Part shown: piece after piece, positions 1-8,682 of the stretch
How positions within the stretch are numbered: the stretch's first letter is position 1
Layout of the letters: each line of letters begins with the position of its first letter
Assembly: GCA_014378105.1 (NCBI GenBank)
Contig: JACMOI010000062.1
Coordinates: forward strand, 1-58,959
DNA length: 58,959 nt
Source of the DNA: Pseudopedobacter sp.
GTDB lineage: Bacteria > Bacteroidota > Bacteroidia > Sphingobacteriales > Sphingobacteriaceae
Reading direction: 5' to 3'
Program-made: the position numbers and the translations under genes
The notes under the pieces: model-generated
Database searches by the model: none
What the model was told of the DNA's origin: nothing
Seen by the model: only the letters and a program-made list of their open reading frames with translations

Positions 1-39
1 GAGGTCCTCTCTCGAACTCTTGAACTACCATTCTTCTAA
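1..39 (+). CDS. possible 3' end of an upstream gene (partial)
   Basis: Frame 1 is open from the window edge and ends at TAA 37-39, giving a tail reading EVLSRTLELPFF. A rho-independent terminator about 115 bases later fits a plus-strand gene ending here. The piece is too short to name. An alternative is a minus-strand gene starting at an ATG at 31-29 and leaving the window to the left (MVVQEFERGP); no promoter box was seen for that reading. Confidence 0.25.
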   Translation, partial: EVLSRTLELPFF

Positions 40-152
40 AAACTTCGCTGTACTTTTTTGACGAGCTTTTACCTTTTTGTTTAATTACTTGATAACTCAT
101 ATGTTGACGTTTTATTAGTCAACTTCTTTCAGGACGAGACAGTATAAAGATG

Positions 153-183
153 AAGCCTGAGATTATTTCTTAGGCTTTTTTGT
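153..183 (+). terminator. rho-independent terminator
   Basis: A 10-bp stem with one G-T pair (AAGCCTGAGA at 153-162 against 168-177), a 5-base loop, and a run of six T from 176. It would end a transcript arriving from the left edge. A separate 6-bp inverted repeat (GTTGAC 103-108 / GTCAAC 118-123) lies just before it. Confidence 0.7.
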
Positions 184-292
184 TTGGTGCGTTTTTAACT
201 TTTATAAATTAATAACTACCATTCATCACCAATGGGTCATATTGAATGCGGAGCTTTTCATTTGCTGCTGATGTGGATATATTGCATCTTTT

Positions 293-1495
293 ATGAAAAG
301 GAAAATTAGTCTTTTACCTATTGTTGTCATTCTTGCTGTTTTAGCCCTTTTAAATTTTTACGTTTTTGGCGGCTTCGTTGTTTTATTCCCTTCAAATAAT
401 TTTTTATTGCTTTTTAGCGGGTTGGTTATTGCAATCTGTATTTCTTTTATTGTTGCCTTGTTTCGATTTGGTAATCGTAATCAAGATGTGTTTTTTAAGA
501 TAGCAGTTCATGCTTTTGTAGGTTTTACGGTTTCTGAAATTTTATTCTCCATTATTTTATTAATAGGAGACATGTCTAGAATTGCTTTGAATATTGCCGG
601 ATTTCAACTAACAGAACGTATTTACGGTTTTTCTTTAGTAGCGGCAATAGCATTTATTTTGATGATTTTGCTTTTCGCTTATGGGATGATTAGAGGGAAA
701 TATCGTTACAGAGTTATCAAACAAGTCTTGTTTTTTGATGATTTACCTAAAGCTTTTGATGGTTTTACCATCACACAAATCTCTGATGTCCATTCTGGAA
801 GTTTCGATAGCGTAAAAGGTGTCCAAAAAGGGATTGATTTAATTAATCAGCAGGCTTCTGATTTATTTGTTTTTACTGGTGATTTGGTAAATAACAAATC
901 AGCTGAAATTGTTCCATGGATTCCGATGTTTTCTCAAATTAAGGCTAAATACGGACAATTTTCAATTTTGGGAAATCATGATTATGGCGATTATGTTCAA
1001 TGGCCTAACGCAGATAAGAAACATGAAAATTTGGACGATTTAAAGAGACATCATCAGAAAATCGGGTTTCGATTACTTTTGGATGAACACGTAACAATTG
1101 AAAAAGATGGAGATAAAATCATCTTAGCTGGAGTGGAAAATTGGGGAGTTGGTTTTGGTGAAAAGGGAGATTTAAACCAGGCTTTAGCGAGAACCTTGAC
1201 ATCAGATTTTAAAGTTTTGCTCTCTCATGATCCCTCTCATTTCGATGCACAAGTGAAAAACCATCCTTCAAAAATTCATTTGACTTTAAGTGGCCACACC
1301 CACGGAATGCAATTTGGAATCGAAGCTTTTGGGATAAAATGGAGTCCAGTTTCTTTGCGTTATAAACATTGGGCCGGATTAAAAGAGGAGTTTGATAGAT
1401 ATTTATACGTCAATCGTGGTTTCGGATTTTTAGGTTTTTCTGGTCGTGTTGGAATCTGGCCAGAGATTACCGTTATTGAATTGAGGAAAAAGTAG
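293..1495 (+). CDS. membrane-anchored metallophosphoesterase
   Basis: Calcineurin-like metallophosphoesterase of 400 residues. The N-terminal 130 residues hold about four hydrophobic segments (near 5-30, 37-57, 70-92 and 112-132), so the enzyme is held in the inner membrane. The catalytic domain then shows the ordered metal-binding motifs: D-x-H at 165-167 (SDVHSG), GD at 196-197, GNHD at 227-230, SHD at 311-313 and GHTH at 334-337. This layout matches the YaeI/YkuE type of phosphoesterase; some members act on lipid-linked phosphates such as UDP-diacylglucosamine, but the substrate cannot be read from the sequence. The gene converges with recQ, with one base between the stop codons. The family call is firm and the substrate unknown. 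Confidence 0.88.
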   Translation: MKRKISLLPIVVILAVLALLNFYVFGGFVVLFPSNNFLLLFSGLVIAICISFIVALFRFGNRNQDVFFKIAVHAFVGFTVSEILFSIILLIGDMSRIALNIAGFQLTERIYGFSLVAAIAFILMILLFAYGMIRGKYRYRVIKQVLFFDDLPKAFDGFTITQISDVHSGSFDSVKGVQKGIDLINQQASDLFVFTGDLVNNKSAEIVPWIPMFSQIKAKYGQFSILGNHDYGDYVQWPNADKKHENLDDLKRHHQKIGFRLLLDEHVTIEKDGDKIILAGVENWGVGFGEKGDLNQALARTLTSDFKVLLSHDPSHFDAQVKNHPSKIHLTLSGHTHGMQFGIEAFGIKWSPVSLRYKHWAGLKEEFDRYLYVNRGFGFLGFSGRVGIWPEITVIELRKK

Positions 1496-1496
1496 T

Positions 1497-3608
1497 TTAA
1501 CCTTCTCGTTTTTTCAAAACTGCTAATGCCAACCTAATTTTATAATATGGAACAGTTTCTTTTAATTGTTCGTAAATGGGTTTTAACGCCTTACTTTCTC
1601 CAACAACATTAAAAGCCTCTTTCACTTGTACAATATCATCTTCATTTACAAAATTTGTTAAGCTATCAATTTTACCAAATAGATAAAGCTGAGCGATGTG
1701 CGAATAAATGGTGGTTTCTGCCAGATTTCTTTGTTTGGCAATTTCTTCAATATTAATGTTTTGTTGGAAAAGATGGAGTGTTTCTAAATAAGTGTCACCT
1801 TTATTTTTATTAGAATTTGTTGGAGAGAAGTCAATAATCGTATTTAAAAATGCTTGTCCGTATTTCAGCAACTTATGCTCACCGACTCCAGAAACCAATA
1901 ACAAATCACTTTCGGTCATTGGTTTTTGCTTGGCCATTTCGTCTAAAGTAGCATCAGAGAAAATCACATAAGCAGGCACATTTTCTTCTACTGCGAAATC
2001 TTTTCTTATCCTTCTTAAATGGTTAAATAATTCCTCATCCGAACTCAATGTTGATGCTTTTTTGGTTTTTGGTTTTTGCTCTGCAGGTTTAATAAGCTGT
2101 AAAACGGTGAGGTCTATTTTTCGCTTATTGTATAAAACCTCCTTACCAAAAGGTGTGATTTTTAAAGCGAAATTTTCATCATAAGCCATTTCGACAATAC
2201 CCAAATTCAGCATTTGCATGATGTAACGCTGCCAATCTAAAGCAGGCACTTCTGCTCCTGCTCCATGAGTTTTGATTTTATCATAGCCTGCGGCAATAAT
2301 TTCTTGTCGTTTTGAGCCTCGTAAAACATCAATCACCATATTGGCTCCATCTTTTTCGCCCATTCTCACAATTGCTGATAAGGCTTTTTGTACCATAATG
2401 GTCCCATCAAAATGTCGACGAGGATTTTTGCAAACGTCACAGTTGCCACAATCTTTATCAGGATTTTCTGAGAAGTAATTGAGTAAGATTTTCCTTCGGC
2501 AACTATCTGCTTCTGCGTATTGCTGAATGCGTTTTAGCTTCTCCAGATTTACTTCAGCCATAGGTCCTTCACTAGCAAATTTATTCAGGATTTGAAGATC
2601 GGCATAGTTATAATAAAGTATCGTTTCTGAAGGTAAACCATCACGCCCCGCTCTGCCAATTTCTTGGTAATAACCTTCTATATTTTTTGGTAAATTATAA
2701 TGAATCACCCAACGAACATTAGATTTATCAATCCCCATTCCAAAAGCGACGGTGGCACAAATCACCCGTAAATCATCATTTATGAAACGTTCTTGTACAC
2801 TCGAACGGGCTTCACTACTCATACCAGCATGGTAAAACATGGCGTTCACACCAGCATTTTTTAAGGCCTCAAAAGTCTCTTCACATTTCTTTCTGCTCAA
2901 ACAATAGATAATTCCGTTCTGATTTTCTCGCTCTTGTACAAAATCAATCATCTCGACTATCTTGTCTTTTGGCTTTACACCTATGCGAACATCCAGACTC
3001 AAATTTTTTCTATCAAATGAGGCAAGGAAAACCTGTGGGCTTTTGAGCTTGAGTTGTTTGATGATATCTCGGCGAGTCACTTTATCGGCAGTAGCCGTTA
3101 AAGCTACAAATGGCACTTGGGCAAAACGCTCTCGCAAAAATCCCATTTGAGTATATTCAGGTCTAAAATCATGCCCCCAAGAGGAAACACAATGGGCCTC
3201 GTCAATGGCAAATAAGCTTGGTTTACAGGCTTTAGTAATTACTTCAACATCGGATAATAATTTCTCCGGAGAAATATAAAGTAGCTTAATTTCTTCACGA
3301 TGGCAGGCGTCTAAAATATATTGCTGTTCCTCAAAAGATTGTGAGCTGTTATAAAATCCAGCGTTGATTCCGTTACTACGTAAAGCGTCAACCTGATCTT
3401 TCATCAGGGAGATTAATGGAGAAATCACAATAGCTGTACCGGGTAATATTAAAGCTGGAATTTGGAAGCATAAAGATTTTCCGCCACCGGTTGGCATTAA
3501 AACTAAAGCATCCGCATTACTTAATATTTTTTCGATGATTTCTTCCTGTTGTGGGCGAAATGTTTCGTAACCAAAATGTTTTTTTAAAAGTTGCTGAGGA
3601 GAAACCAT
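1497..3608 (-). CDS. recQ: ATP-dependent DNA helicase RecQ
   Basis: 3'-5' superfamily 2 helicase for recombination and replication-fork repair, 703 residues. Visible in order: Walker A PTGGGKS at 39-45, DEAH box at 136-139 followed by the RecQ loop (CVSSWGHDFRPEY), motif III TATA near 171, motif VI (QEIGRAGRDG) near 315-324, and the zinc-binding cysteines 370, 387, 390 and 393. An RQC winged-helix part and an HRDC domain (about 535-600) follow, and then an extra C-terminal helix-turn-helix (IEEIAKQRNLAETTIYSHI), as in the longer RecQ proteins of Bacteroidota. It lies one base downstream of ruvX on the same strand, so the two are probably cotranscribed. Confidence 0.97.
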   Translation of the reverse strand: MVSPQQLLKKHFGYETFRPQQEEIIEKILSNADALVLMPTGGGKSLCFQIPALILPGTAIVISPLISLMKDQVDALRSNGINAGFYNSSQSFEEQQYILDACHREEIKLLYISPEKLLSDVEVITKACKPSLFAIDEAHCVSSWGHDFRPEYTQMGFLRERFAQVPFVALTATADKVTRRDIIKQLKLKSPQVFLASFDRKNLSLDVRIGVKPKDKIVEMIDFVQERENQNGIIYCLSRKKCEETFEALKNAGVNAMFYHAGMSSEARSSVQERFINDDLRVICATVAFGMGIDKSNVRWVIHYNLPKNIEGYYQEIGRAGRDGLPSETILYYNYADLQILNKFASEGPMAEVNLEKLKRIQQYAEADSCRRKILLNYFSENPDKDCGNCDVCKNPRRHFDGTIMVQKALSAIVRMGEKDGANMVIDVLRGSKRQEIIAAGYDKIKTHGAGAEVPALDWQRYIMQMLNLGIVEMAYDENFALKITPFGKEVLYNKRKIDLTVLQLIKPAEQKPKTKKASTLSSDEELFNHLRRIRKDFAVEENVPAYVIFSDATLDEMAKQKPMTESDLLLVSGVGEHKLLKYGQAFLNTIIDFSPTNSNKNKGDTYLETLHLFQQNINIEEIAKQRNLAETTIYSHIAQLYLFGKIDSLTNFVNEDDIVQVKEAFNVVGESKALKPIYEQLKETVPYYKIRLALAVLKKREG

Positions 3609-3609
3609 A

Positions 3610-4032
3610 TTAAAAACCCAAACTCCTTTTCTCTAGATAAGATTGTAAAATAATCACTGCTGAAACGGTATCCACCAATTCCTTTTTCTGACGATCAGAT
3701 TTTTTTAATCCGCTTTGCGCAATAGTTGCTGAAGCCATTTTAGAGGTAAAACGCTCATCAATCATTTCGACTGGGATAGCTGGAAAATTCTTTTTTAGAA
3801 TCGTAACAAAACCTTTTACCTGTGGTGCAGATTGCGATGCCAAACCGTTCATTTGTTTAGGTTCACCCACGATAAAAAGCGCAACTTGTTCTGTCATTAA
3901 GTATTTAGTTAAAAATTCGATACAATCTTTTGGATGAATGGTGGTTAAGCCAGTCGCAAACATTTGTAAAGGATCGGTTATGGCAATCCCTAAACGTTTG
4001 GTTCCAAAATCAAAAGACATTAATCGAGGCAT
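3610..4032 (-). CDS. ruvX: RuvX/YqgF-type Holliday junction resolvase homologue
   Basis: RNase H-fold nuclease family (YqgF), 140 residues, the normal size. In bacteria the family is linked to 16S rRNA 5'-end maturation and proposed to resolve Holliday junctions. Motifs seen: the first acidic strand DFGTKRLGIAITDP near residue 8, GEPKQMNG in the middle, DERFTS with its conserved acidic residue, and the C-terminal DTVSAVIILQSYL. It is first in a two-gene unit with recQ and is transcribed divergently from holB. Confidence 0.93.
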   Translation of the reverse strand: MPRLMSFDFGTKRLGIAITDPLQMFATGLTTIHPKDCIEFLTKYLMTEQVALFIVGEPKQMNGLASQSAPQVKGFVTILKKNFPAIPVEMIDERFTSKMASATIAQSGLKKSDRQKKELVDTVSAVIILQSYLEKRSLGF

Positions 4033-4075
4033 TTTTTTTAAGCTGAATACTTAAAGCGAAAAGCTCAAAGCATTA

Positions 4076-4083
4076 CAAAGCTA
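4076..4083 (-). promoter_or_regulatory. candidate Bacteroidota -7 box for ruvX-recQ
   Basis: Read on the minus strand this is TAGCTTTG, a full match to TAnnTTTG, 43 bases before the ruvX start codon. I saw no clear TTTG -33 partner at the usual spacing, so it is tentative. Confidence 0.35.
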
Positions 4084-4136
4084 AAAAATTATGAGGAGGG
4101 ATTTTGAGATGTTGAAAAGCAAATGTTAAATCATCT

Positions 4137-4169
4137 AATCTCAATACTCATTACTCAAATCTCAATACT
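4137..4169. repeat. short direct repeat before holB
   Basis: AATCTCAATACT occurs at 4137-4148 and again at 4158-4169, 21 bases apart start to start, ending 18 bases before the holB ATG. It may be simple-sequence drift or a tandem binding site. Confidence 0.5.
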
Positions 4170-4187
4170 TCTTTTTATTTTGCAGCG

Positions 4188-5336
4188 ATGCAGTTTAAAG
4201 ATATTGTCGGTCAGGAAGTGGTTAAAAATCACCTAATTCAAACCGTTAGGGATGAAAGAATTAGTCATGCTCAACTATTTTTGGGCCCTGAGGGCTCTGG
4301 AAGTTTGGCGCTGGCTTTAGCTTATGCACAATTCATCAGCTGCGAAAATAAATTAGAAAACGATTCTTGTGGCGAGTGTTCCTCTTGTCGTAAATACAAC
4401 AAACTGGTTCACCCTGATTTACATTTCTCCTATCCTTTTTTTGCGAAACATAAGGAAGATACTGCGCTCACTTTTATAGAAGAATGGCGGAAAGCTTTTT
4501 TGGCAAATCCTTATTTAGGTTTGGATGAATGGAGAGACCAGTTGAGTGCTGATAACAAACAAGCCAATATCAACATCGCAGAAGCGCATAGTATTATTCA
4601 AAGACTCAGCTTAAAACCTTTCGAATCAGAATATAAAGTTTTGATTTTGTGGTTGCCTGAATATTTGGAGAAAGAAGGAAATGCGTTATTAAAAGTGATT
4701 GAAGAACCATCGCAAAAGACCTTGTTTTTGTTGGTAGCACAAAGTCAGGAACAGATTTTAAATACCATCATTTCTAGAACTCAAATTGTTAAAATTCCAA
4801 AATTAAAAGCGGAAGATATTGAAGGATTTTTAATTAAGGATAAAGGCTTAGATACGACTTCTGCTGCCCAGTTGGCATATTTGAGTAATGGAAATTTACA
4901 AATCGCTCAGCATTTATTAATCCATCAGGAAAACGATTATCACGAACTTTTAAGAACGTGGTTGGGTGCCAGCTGGAAAAATAACGGATTAAAATTTGTA
5001 GAATTGAGTGAAGGAGAGCTAGCTAAAATGGGCCGAGAAAATCAAAAGAATTTCTTACGTTATGGCATTAATTTAATGCGTGAATGCATGCTTTTTTTGG
5101 CCGAAACTCCAGGATTAATTCATTTGCCCGAAAAAGAGTTAGAATTTATTAGTAAATTTTCCCAAATTTTAAATCTAGCCAAAGCCGAAGCAATTTCTGA
5201 AGAATTGGAAAAGGCGCATTATCACATTGAGCGGAATGCGAATCCGAAAATATTATTTTTAGATGTATCTTTGAAACTAGTCAAGATTTTAAAGTTTAAT
5301 ACGCTCCCGAAAGGGACTCACGATATATTGTTATAA
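4188..5336 (+). CDS. holB: DNA polymerase III subunit delta'
   Basis: Clamp-loader subunit delta', 382 residues; part of the complex that opens and places the sliding clamp on DNA. It has the AAA+ opening (FKDIVGQEVVKNHLI), a degenerate P-loop GPEGSGSL at 33-40 in which the ATP-binding lysine is replaced by serine (delta' is normally not an ATPase), and four zinc-module cysteines at 52, 61, 64 and 67. Sensor-type residues appear in NTIISRTQIV. The stop codon lies three bases before ricT, and the set holB-ricT-gldH looks like one operon. A -7-like TATTTTGC lies only a few bases before the ATG. Confidence 0.93.
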   Translation: MQFKDIVGQEVVKNHLIQTVRDERISHAQLFLGPEGSGSLALALAYAQFISCENKLENDSCGECSSCRKYNKLVHPDLHFSYPFFAKHKEDTALTFIEEWRKAFLANPYLGLDEWRDQLSADNKQANINIAEAHSIIQRLSLKPFESEYKVLILWLPEYLEKEGNALLKVIEEPSQKTLFLLVAQSQEQILNTIISRTQIVKIPKLKAEDIEGFLIKDKGLDTTSAAQLAYLSNGNLQIAQHLLIHQENDYHELLRTWLGASWKNNGLKFVELSEGELAKMGRENQKNFLRYGINLMRECMLFLAETPGLIHLPEKELEFISKFSQILNLAKAEAISEELEKAHYHIERNANPKILFLDVSLKLVKILKFNTLPKGTHDILL

Positions 5337-5339
5337 AAA

Positions 5340-6677
5340 ATGGGATGTGGAAGTTGTTCATCAGGTGGATGTACACCTGGAGGCTGTAAAAGTAATGGCT
5401 CTTGTCTAACAGACGGAGGTTGCAGCAAATTAGATGTTTACGATTGGCTATCCGATATGGATTTGCCTTCCAATTATAAACCGTTTCCTTATGTAGAAAT
5501 AAGATTTAAAGGATCTAGGAAAGACTTTTATAGAAACGAAGAGAATATTTACCTCGAAGCAGGGGAACTCGTTGCTGTAGAAACTACTACTGGTGGTTAT
5601 GACATTGGCCACGTTACCCTAACAGGTGAATTGGTGCGTATGCAGATGAATCGCAAACGTGTAACCGAAGAAAAATCTCCATTAAAGATTTATAGAAAAG
5701 CTACCGTTCAGGATGTTGATAAATGGAAAAACGCAAAAGAGCGTGAATCTGAAACCATGTACAAATCTAGAACTATCGCTCTAGAATTAGGTTTGGCAAT
5801 GAAACTGAGTGATGTGGAATATCAAGGTGATAGAAGCAAAGCAACATTTTATTATACCGCTGAAGGAAGAGTCGATTTTAGAGAACTCATCAAAAAATTA
5901 GCAGAAGCTTTTAGGGTAAGAATCGAGATGCGTCAAATAGGGATGCGTCAAGAGGCTAGCCGTTTAGGCGGAATTGGCTCTTGCGGACGAGAATTATGTT
6001 GCAGCACTTGGTTAACTGATTTTAAAACCGTTTCTACTTCTGCAGCTCGTTATCAAAACCTTTCTTTAAATACCTTGAAACTTGCGGGTCAATGTGGCAA
6101 GTTGAAATGTTGTTTAAACTATGAGTTGGATACCTATATGGATGCGTTAAAAACGATTCCAGATCATGTAGATAGATTAAAAACTCAAAAAGGTGAAGCC
6201 AGATTACAGAAGACGGATATTTTTAAGCAATTAATGTGGTTCAGTTTCGCTGACGATAATACTTGGATTCCATTAGGGGTTGATAGAGTAAAAGAGATTG
6301 TGGAAATGAATAAAAATGGCGAGAAACCCGAAGATTTAAAAGATTACTTAGCTATTTTAGAAGATTTAGAAGTGGTCGAGAAATCTTTCGATTATGAAAA
6401 TGTAGTAGGCCAGGATAGTTTAACACGACTAGACGATAAAGGCAAAAAGAAAAAGAATAATAACCGTAATAAATCAAGAAATAGAAACGGGAACAACCCT
6501 GCTCCACAAGGTGAGAAACCAGCGGTCGAAAACAAAAATCAACCAAAAGCTCAAAGACCACAGCAAGCAAAGTCAGAGGGTGATGCCCCTACAACGGAGG
6601 GTGAGCAAAGGGCTAATCTAAACCATAACCGCAATAAAAATCGTAAAAATAACAATAATAAACCTCCTCTAGAATAA
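5340..6677 (+). CDS. ricT: PSP1 domain protein, RicT (YaaT) family
   Basis: RicT family regulator, 445 residues. In Bacillus, RicT (YaaT) works with RicA and RicF in a complex carrying iron-sulfur clusters that affects RNA processing; no ricA or ricF is nearby. The PSP1 core runs from about 50 to 300 and contains the conserved cysteine block (GGIGSCGRELCCSTW, then GQCGKLKCCLNYELD). Two lineage-specific ends are visible: a glycine/cysteine-rich start with Cys at 3, 6, 11, 16, 22 and 28, and a long Lys/Asn/Arg-rich disordered tail from about 365. The tail may bind nucleic acid. The gene sits between holB and gldH with 3-base and 0-base gaps. Confidence 0.88.
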   Translation: MGCGSCSSGGCTPGGCKSNGSCLTDGGCSKLDVYDWLSDMDLPSNYKPFPYVEIRFKGSRKDFYRNEENIYLEAGELVAVETTTGGYDIGHVTLTGELVRMQMNRKRVTEEKSPLKIYRKATVQDVDKWKNAKERESETMYKSRTIALELGLAMKLSDVEYQGDRSKATFYYTAEGRVDFRELIKKLAEAFRVRIEMRQIGMRQEASRLGGIGSCGRELCCSTWLTDFKTVSTSAARYQNLSLNTLKLAGQCGKLKCCLNYELDTYMDALKTIPDHVDRLKTQKGEARLQKTDIFKQLMWFSFADDNTWIPLGVDRVKEIVEMNKNGEKPEDLKDYLAILEDLEVVEKSFDYENVVGQDSLTRLDDKGKKKKNNNRNKSRNRNGNNPAPQGEKPAVENKNQPKAQRPQQAKSEGDAPTTEGEQRANLNHNRNKNRKNNNNKPPLE

Positions 6678-7148
6678 ATGAAGAGAGTTGTCAAATTGAT
6701 TTTTATCAGTGTTATCGTTGTGGTTTTACAAAGCTGTAACGACAATGCTTTGGTAAATACTTTTGAGACTATTCCAAATCAAAATTGGTCATACGTTAAT
6801 CCTATAAAGGCGAAAGTTGAAATTACTGATAGTACCAAATCTTACAATATCTATCTTAATTTTAGACACACACCTGATTACAACTATTCTAATATATGGC
6901 TCCGTTTCCATCTTTTAGGTCCAAAGTTAAAGGATTTGCCAGAGCGTAAAGAGTTTCAATTGGCCTTAGCCGATGGTGCTTGGGTAGGTAAAGGAAGTGG
7001 TAATTTGTACAACTATCAATTAATTTATAAGGAAGGGTACAAATTCCCATCTGCAGGAACTTATACCATTGTAGTAGAACAGAACATGAGGGATAATCCT
7101 TTAAAGAATATATCTGATGTAGGGATTAGGGTTGAACCTGCAAATTAA
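6678..7148 (+). CDS. gldH: GldH-type gliding motility lipoprotein
   Basis: Lipoprotein of 156 residues with a type II signal peptide and lipobox LQSC, giving an N-terminal lipid-modified Cys20. The body matches the GldH family seen after ricT in many Bacteroidota; GldH is needed for gliding in Flavobacterium and is kept in species that do not glide. It starts directly after the ricT stop codon, so translation is probably coupled. Its stop codon overlaps that of convergent murF by four bases. I see no gliding or type IX secretion genes elsewhere in the window, so motility itself cannot be inferred. Confidence 0.82.
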   Translation: MKRVVKLIFISVIVVVLQSCNDNALVNTFETIPNQNWSYVNPIKAKVEITDSTKSYNIYLNFRHTPDYNYSNIWLRFHLLGPKLKDLPERKEFQLALADGAWVGKGSGNLYNYQLIYKEGYKFPSAGTYTIVVEQNMRDNPLKNISDVGIRVEPAN

Positions 7149-8443
7149 AGCAACTCCATCAATCCCTCTAATTTCATTCCTCTACTTCCTTTTAAAAGGA
7201 TTAATGAGTTTTGAATCTTATTTTTCTTAAGTTCTTCAATTGCTTCCTCTCTGTTTATGAAGAATTTAGCTTTCGCCGATGATTTTAATTGCGCAAACAT
7301 TTCTCCGATAAAGATGACGTCATCAAAGTCATAACCCATCGCTTTATCGATGATAACTTGATGTTCTTTATCTGATTCATCGCCCAACTCAAACATATCA
7401 CCCAAAATCACTACTTTTTTATCAGCTTTTAAAGTGGCCACATTTTCTAAAGCGACAGCCATACTGCTTGGGTTTGCATTGTAATAATCACCTATAACTG
7501 TATTATTTGCTGTTTTAATGATTTGTGAACGGTTATTTTGTGGCGCATAGTTGTTAATCCCGATATTGATTTCTTTAGGCGACAGCCCGAATCTTAAACC
7601 AATGGCCACAGCTACTAAAATATTTTCAAAGTTATAAGTTCCGGTAAGCTGGGAACTCACTTGATGACTTTCATGATTAGACGTCCATTTAACTTCTAAA
7701 AAAAGATTATTACTGATTAATTCTCCCGAAACATCGCAACTTGAGGAAGTGCCATAGCCAATCACTTCTTTGAAATTTCTTGTTAAAGCCATTTCCATTA
7801 AGTTTGGATTATCCTTATTGATAAAAACAGTTCCCGAATGATTGGCTAAAAAGTCATATAATTCGCCTTTTCCTTTTTTAACACCTTCAAAACCTCCAAA
7901 ACCTTCTAAATGTGCCTTACCCACATTGGTAATTAAGCCATAATTGGGTTGGCACAAACCACTCAAAATTTCAATTTCTTTCTGGTGGTTGGCACCCATT
8001 TCTATGATGGCAATTTCTATATCAACACCAATTTCTAGAATAGTTAATGGGACCCCAATATGATTATTGAGGTTTCCCTTGGTAGCAGAAGTTTTAAATT
8101 TCTGAGATAAAACTGCGTTGATTAATTCTTTAGTCGTGGTTTTTCCGTTCGAGCCAGTTAAGCCTATAAATGGAATTTTTAATTGTTCACGGTGGTGTTT
8201 GGCTACTTCTTGTAGCGCAATTAATGCATCATCTACTAAAATGTATTGCTCGCTCTTTTTAAATTCAGGATTGTCAATCACTACATAAGCAGCGCCTTTT
8301 TCTAATGCTTGTGTAGCAAAAGTATTGGCATTAAAATTTTCTCCTTTAAGTGCAAAAAATAAACATCCTTGTGTGATTTTTCTGGTATCTATACAGATTT
8401 GAGGATACTGTAAATAAATGCTGTAAATTTCTAAAATACTCAT
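7145..8443 (-). CDS. murF: UDP-N-acetylmuramoyl-tripeptide--D-alanyl-D-alanine ligase
   Basis: Cytoplasmic Mur ligase that adds D-Ala-D-Ala to the UDP-MurNAc-tripeptide, the last soluble step of peptidoglycan precursor synthesis. 432 residues, normal for the family. The N-terminal substrate domain (DTRKITQGCLFFALKGE) is followed by the ATP-binding loop GLTGSNGKTTTK at 94-105, the central IEMGANHQKEIE motif, NVGKAHLEGFGG, and the C-terminal domain with DYYNANPSSM and LKGSRGMKLE. It is a single gene converging on gldH. A hairpin repeat lies in the DNA just upstream of its start. Confidence 0.95.
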   Translation of the reverse strand: MSILEIYSIYLQYPQICIDTRKITQGCLFFALKGENFNANTFATQALEKGAAYVVIDNPEFKKSEQYILVDDALIALQEVAKHHREQLKIPFIGLTGSNGKTTTKELINAVLSQKFKTSATKGNLNNHIGVPLTILEIGVDIEIAIIEMGANHQKEIEILSGLCQPNYGLITNVGKAHLEGFGGFEGVKKGKGELYDFLANHSGTVFINKDNPNLMEMALTRNFKEVIGYGTSSSCDVSGELISNNLFLEVKWTSNHESHQVSSQLTGTYNFENILVAVAIGLRFGLSPKEINIGINNYAPQNNRSQIIKTANNTVIGDYYNANPSSMAVALENVATLKADKKVVILGDMFELGDESDKEHQVIIDKAMGYDFDDVIFIGEMFAQLKSSAKAKFFINREEAIEELKKNKIQNSLILLKGSRGMKLEGLMELL

Positions 8444-8473
8444 GTGGTTTCGACTAGCTGCTGATCTTGTTTT

Positions 8474-8587
8474 GCGTTAGGGATTGTAACGACATCCTTT
8501 TATTTAAGGCTGAAAGCTTTCTTGCAAATTTAAAATTAACGCTGTCAGCCTTAAATAAAAGATATAGTGTAAAGCCCGCCCGAACGC
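8474..8587. repeat. hairpin repeat, copy 1
   Basis: A 114-base non-coding element. The core is a perfect 17-bp inverted repeat (8497-8513 / 8545-8561, CTTTTATTTAAGGCTGA) around a 31-base loop. Outer arms GCGTTAGGG (8474-8482) and CCCGAACGC (8579-8587) also pair except for one mismatch, with an internal loop between. Its outer sequence resembles, in reverse orientation, the element near 11281-11370. I recall similar 'GCGTTAGGGAT...GATATAG...AAGCCCG' hairpins scattered in Sphingobacteriaceae genomes; this is recollection and was not searched. Confidence 0.72.
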
Positions 8588-8682
8588 CCAAACTATTGTA
8601 ATTTTTAGATTACTTCCCAAAAATAGTAGCTTTTATGCAAACAACAGTTTTTTTAAGCAGGCTATTTAACTATTTTAGGCTT

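Noticed and set aside
1-60. A tRNA gene at the left edge, suggested by CTCGAACTC
   Set aside because: No acceptor, D or anticodon arms could be paired in either direction; a coding tail fits better.
4188-5336. Clamp-loader gamma/tau (dnaX) rather than delta'
   Set aside because: The P-loop lysine is missing (GPEGSGSL) and the protein lacks the long gamma/tau extension, which fits delta'.
6352-6745. Minus-strand frames opposite the RicT tail
   Set aside because: Low-complexity antisense of Lys/Asn-rich codons; no homology pattern.
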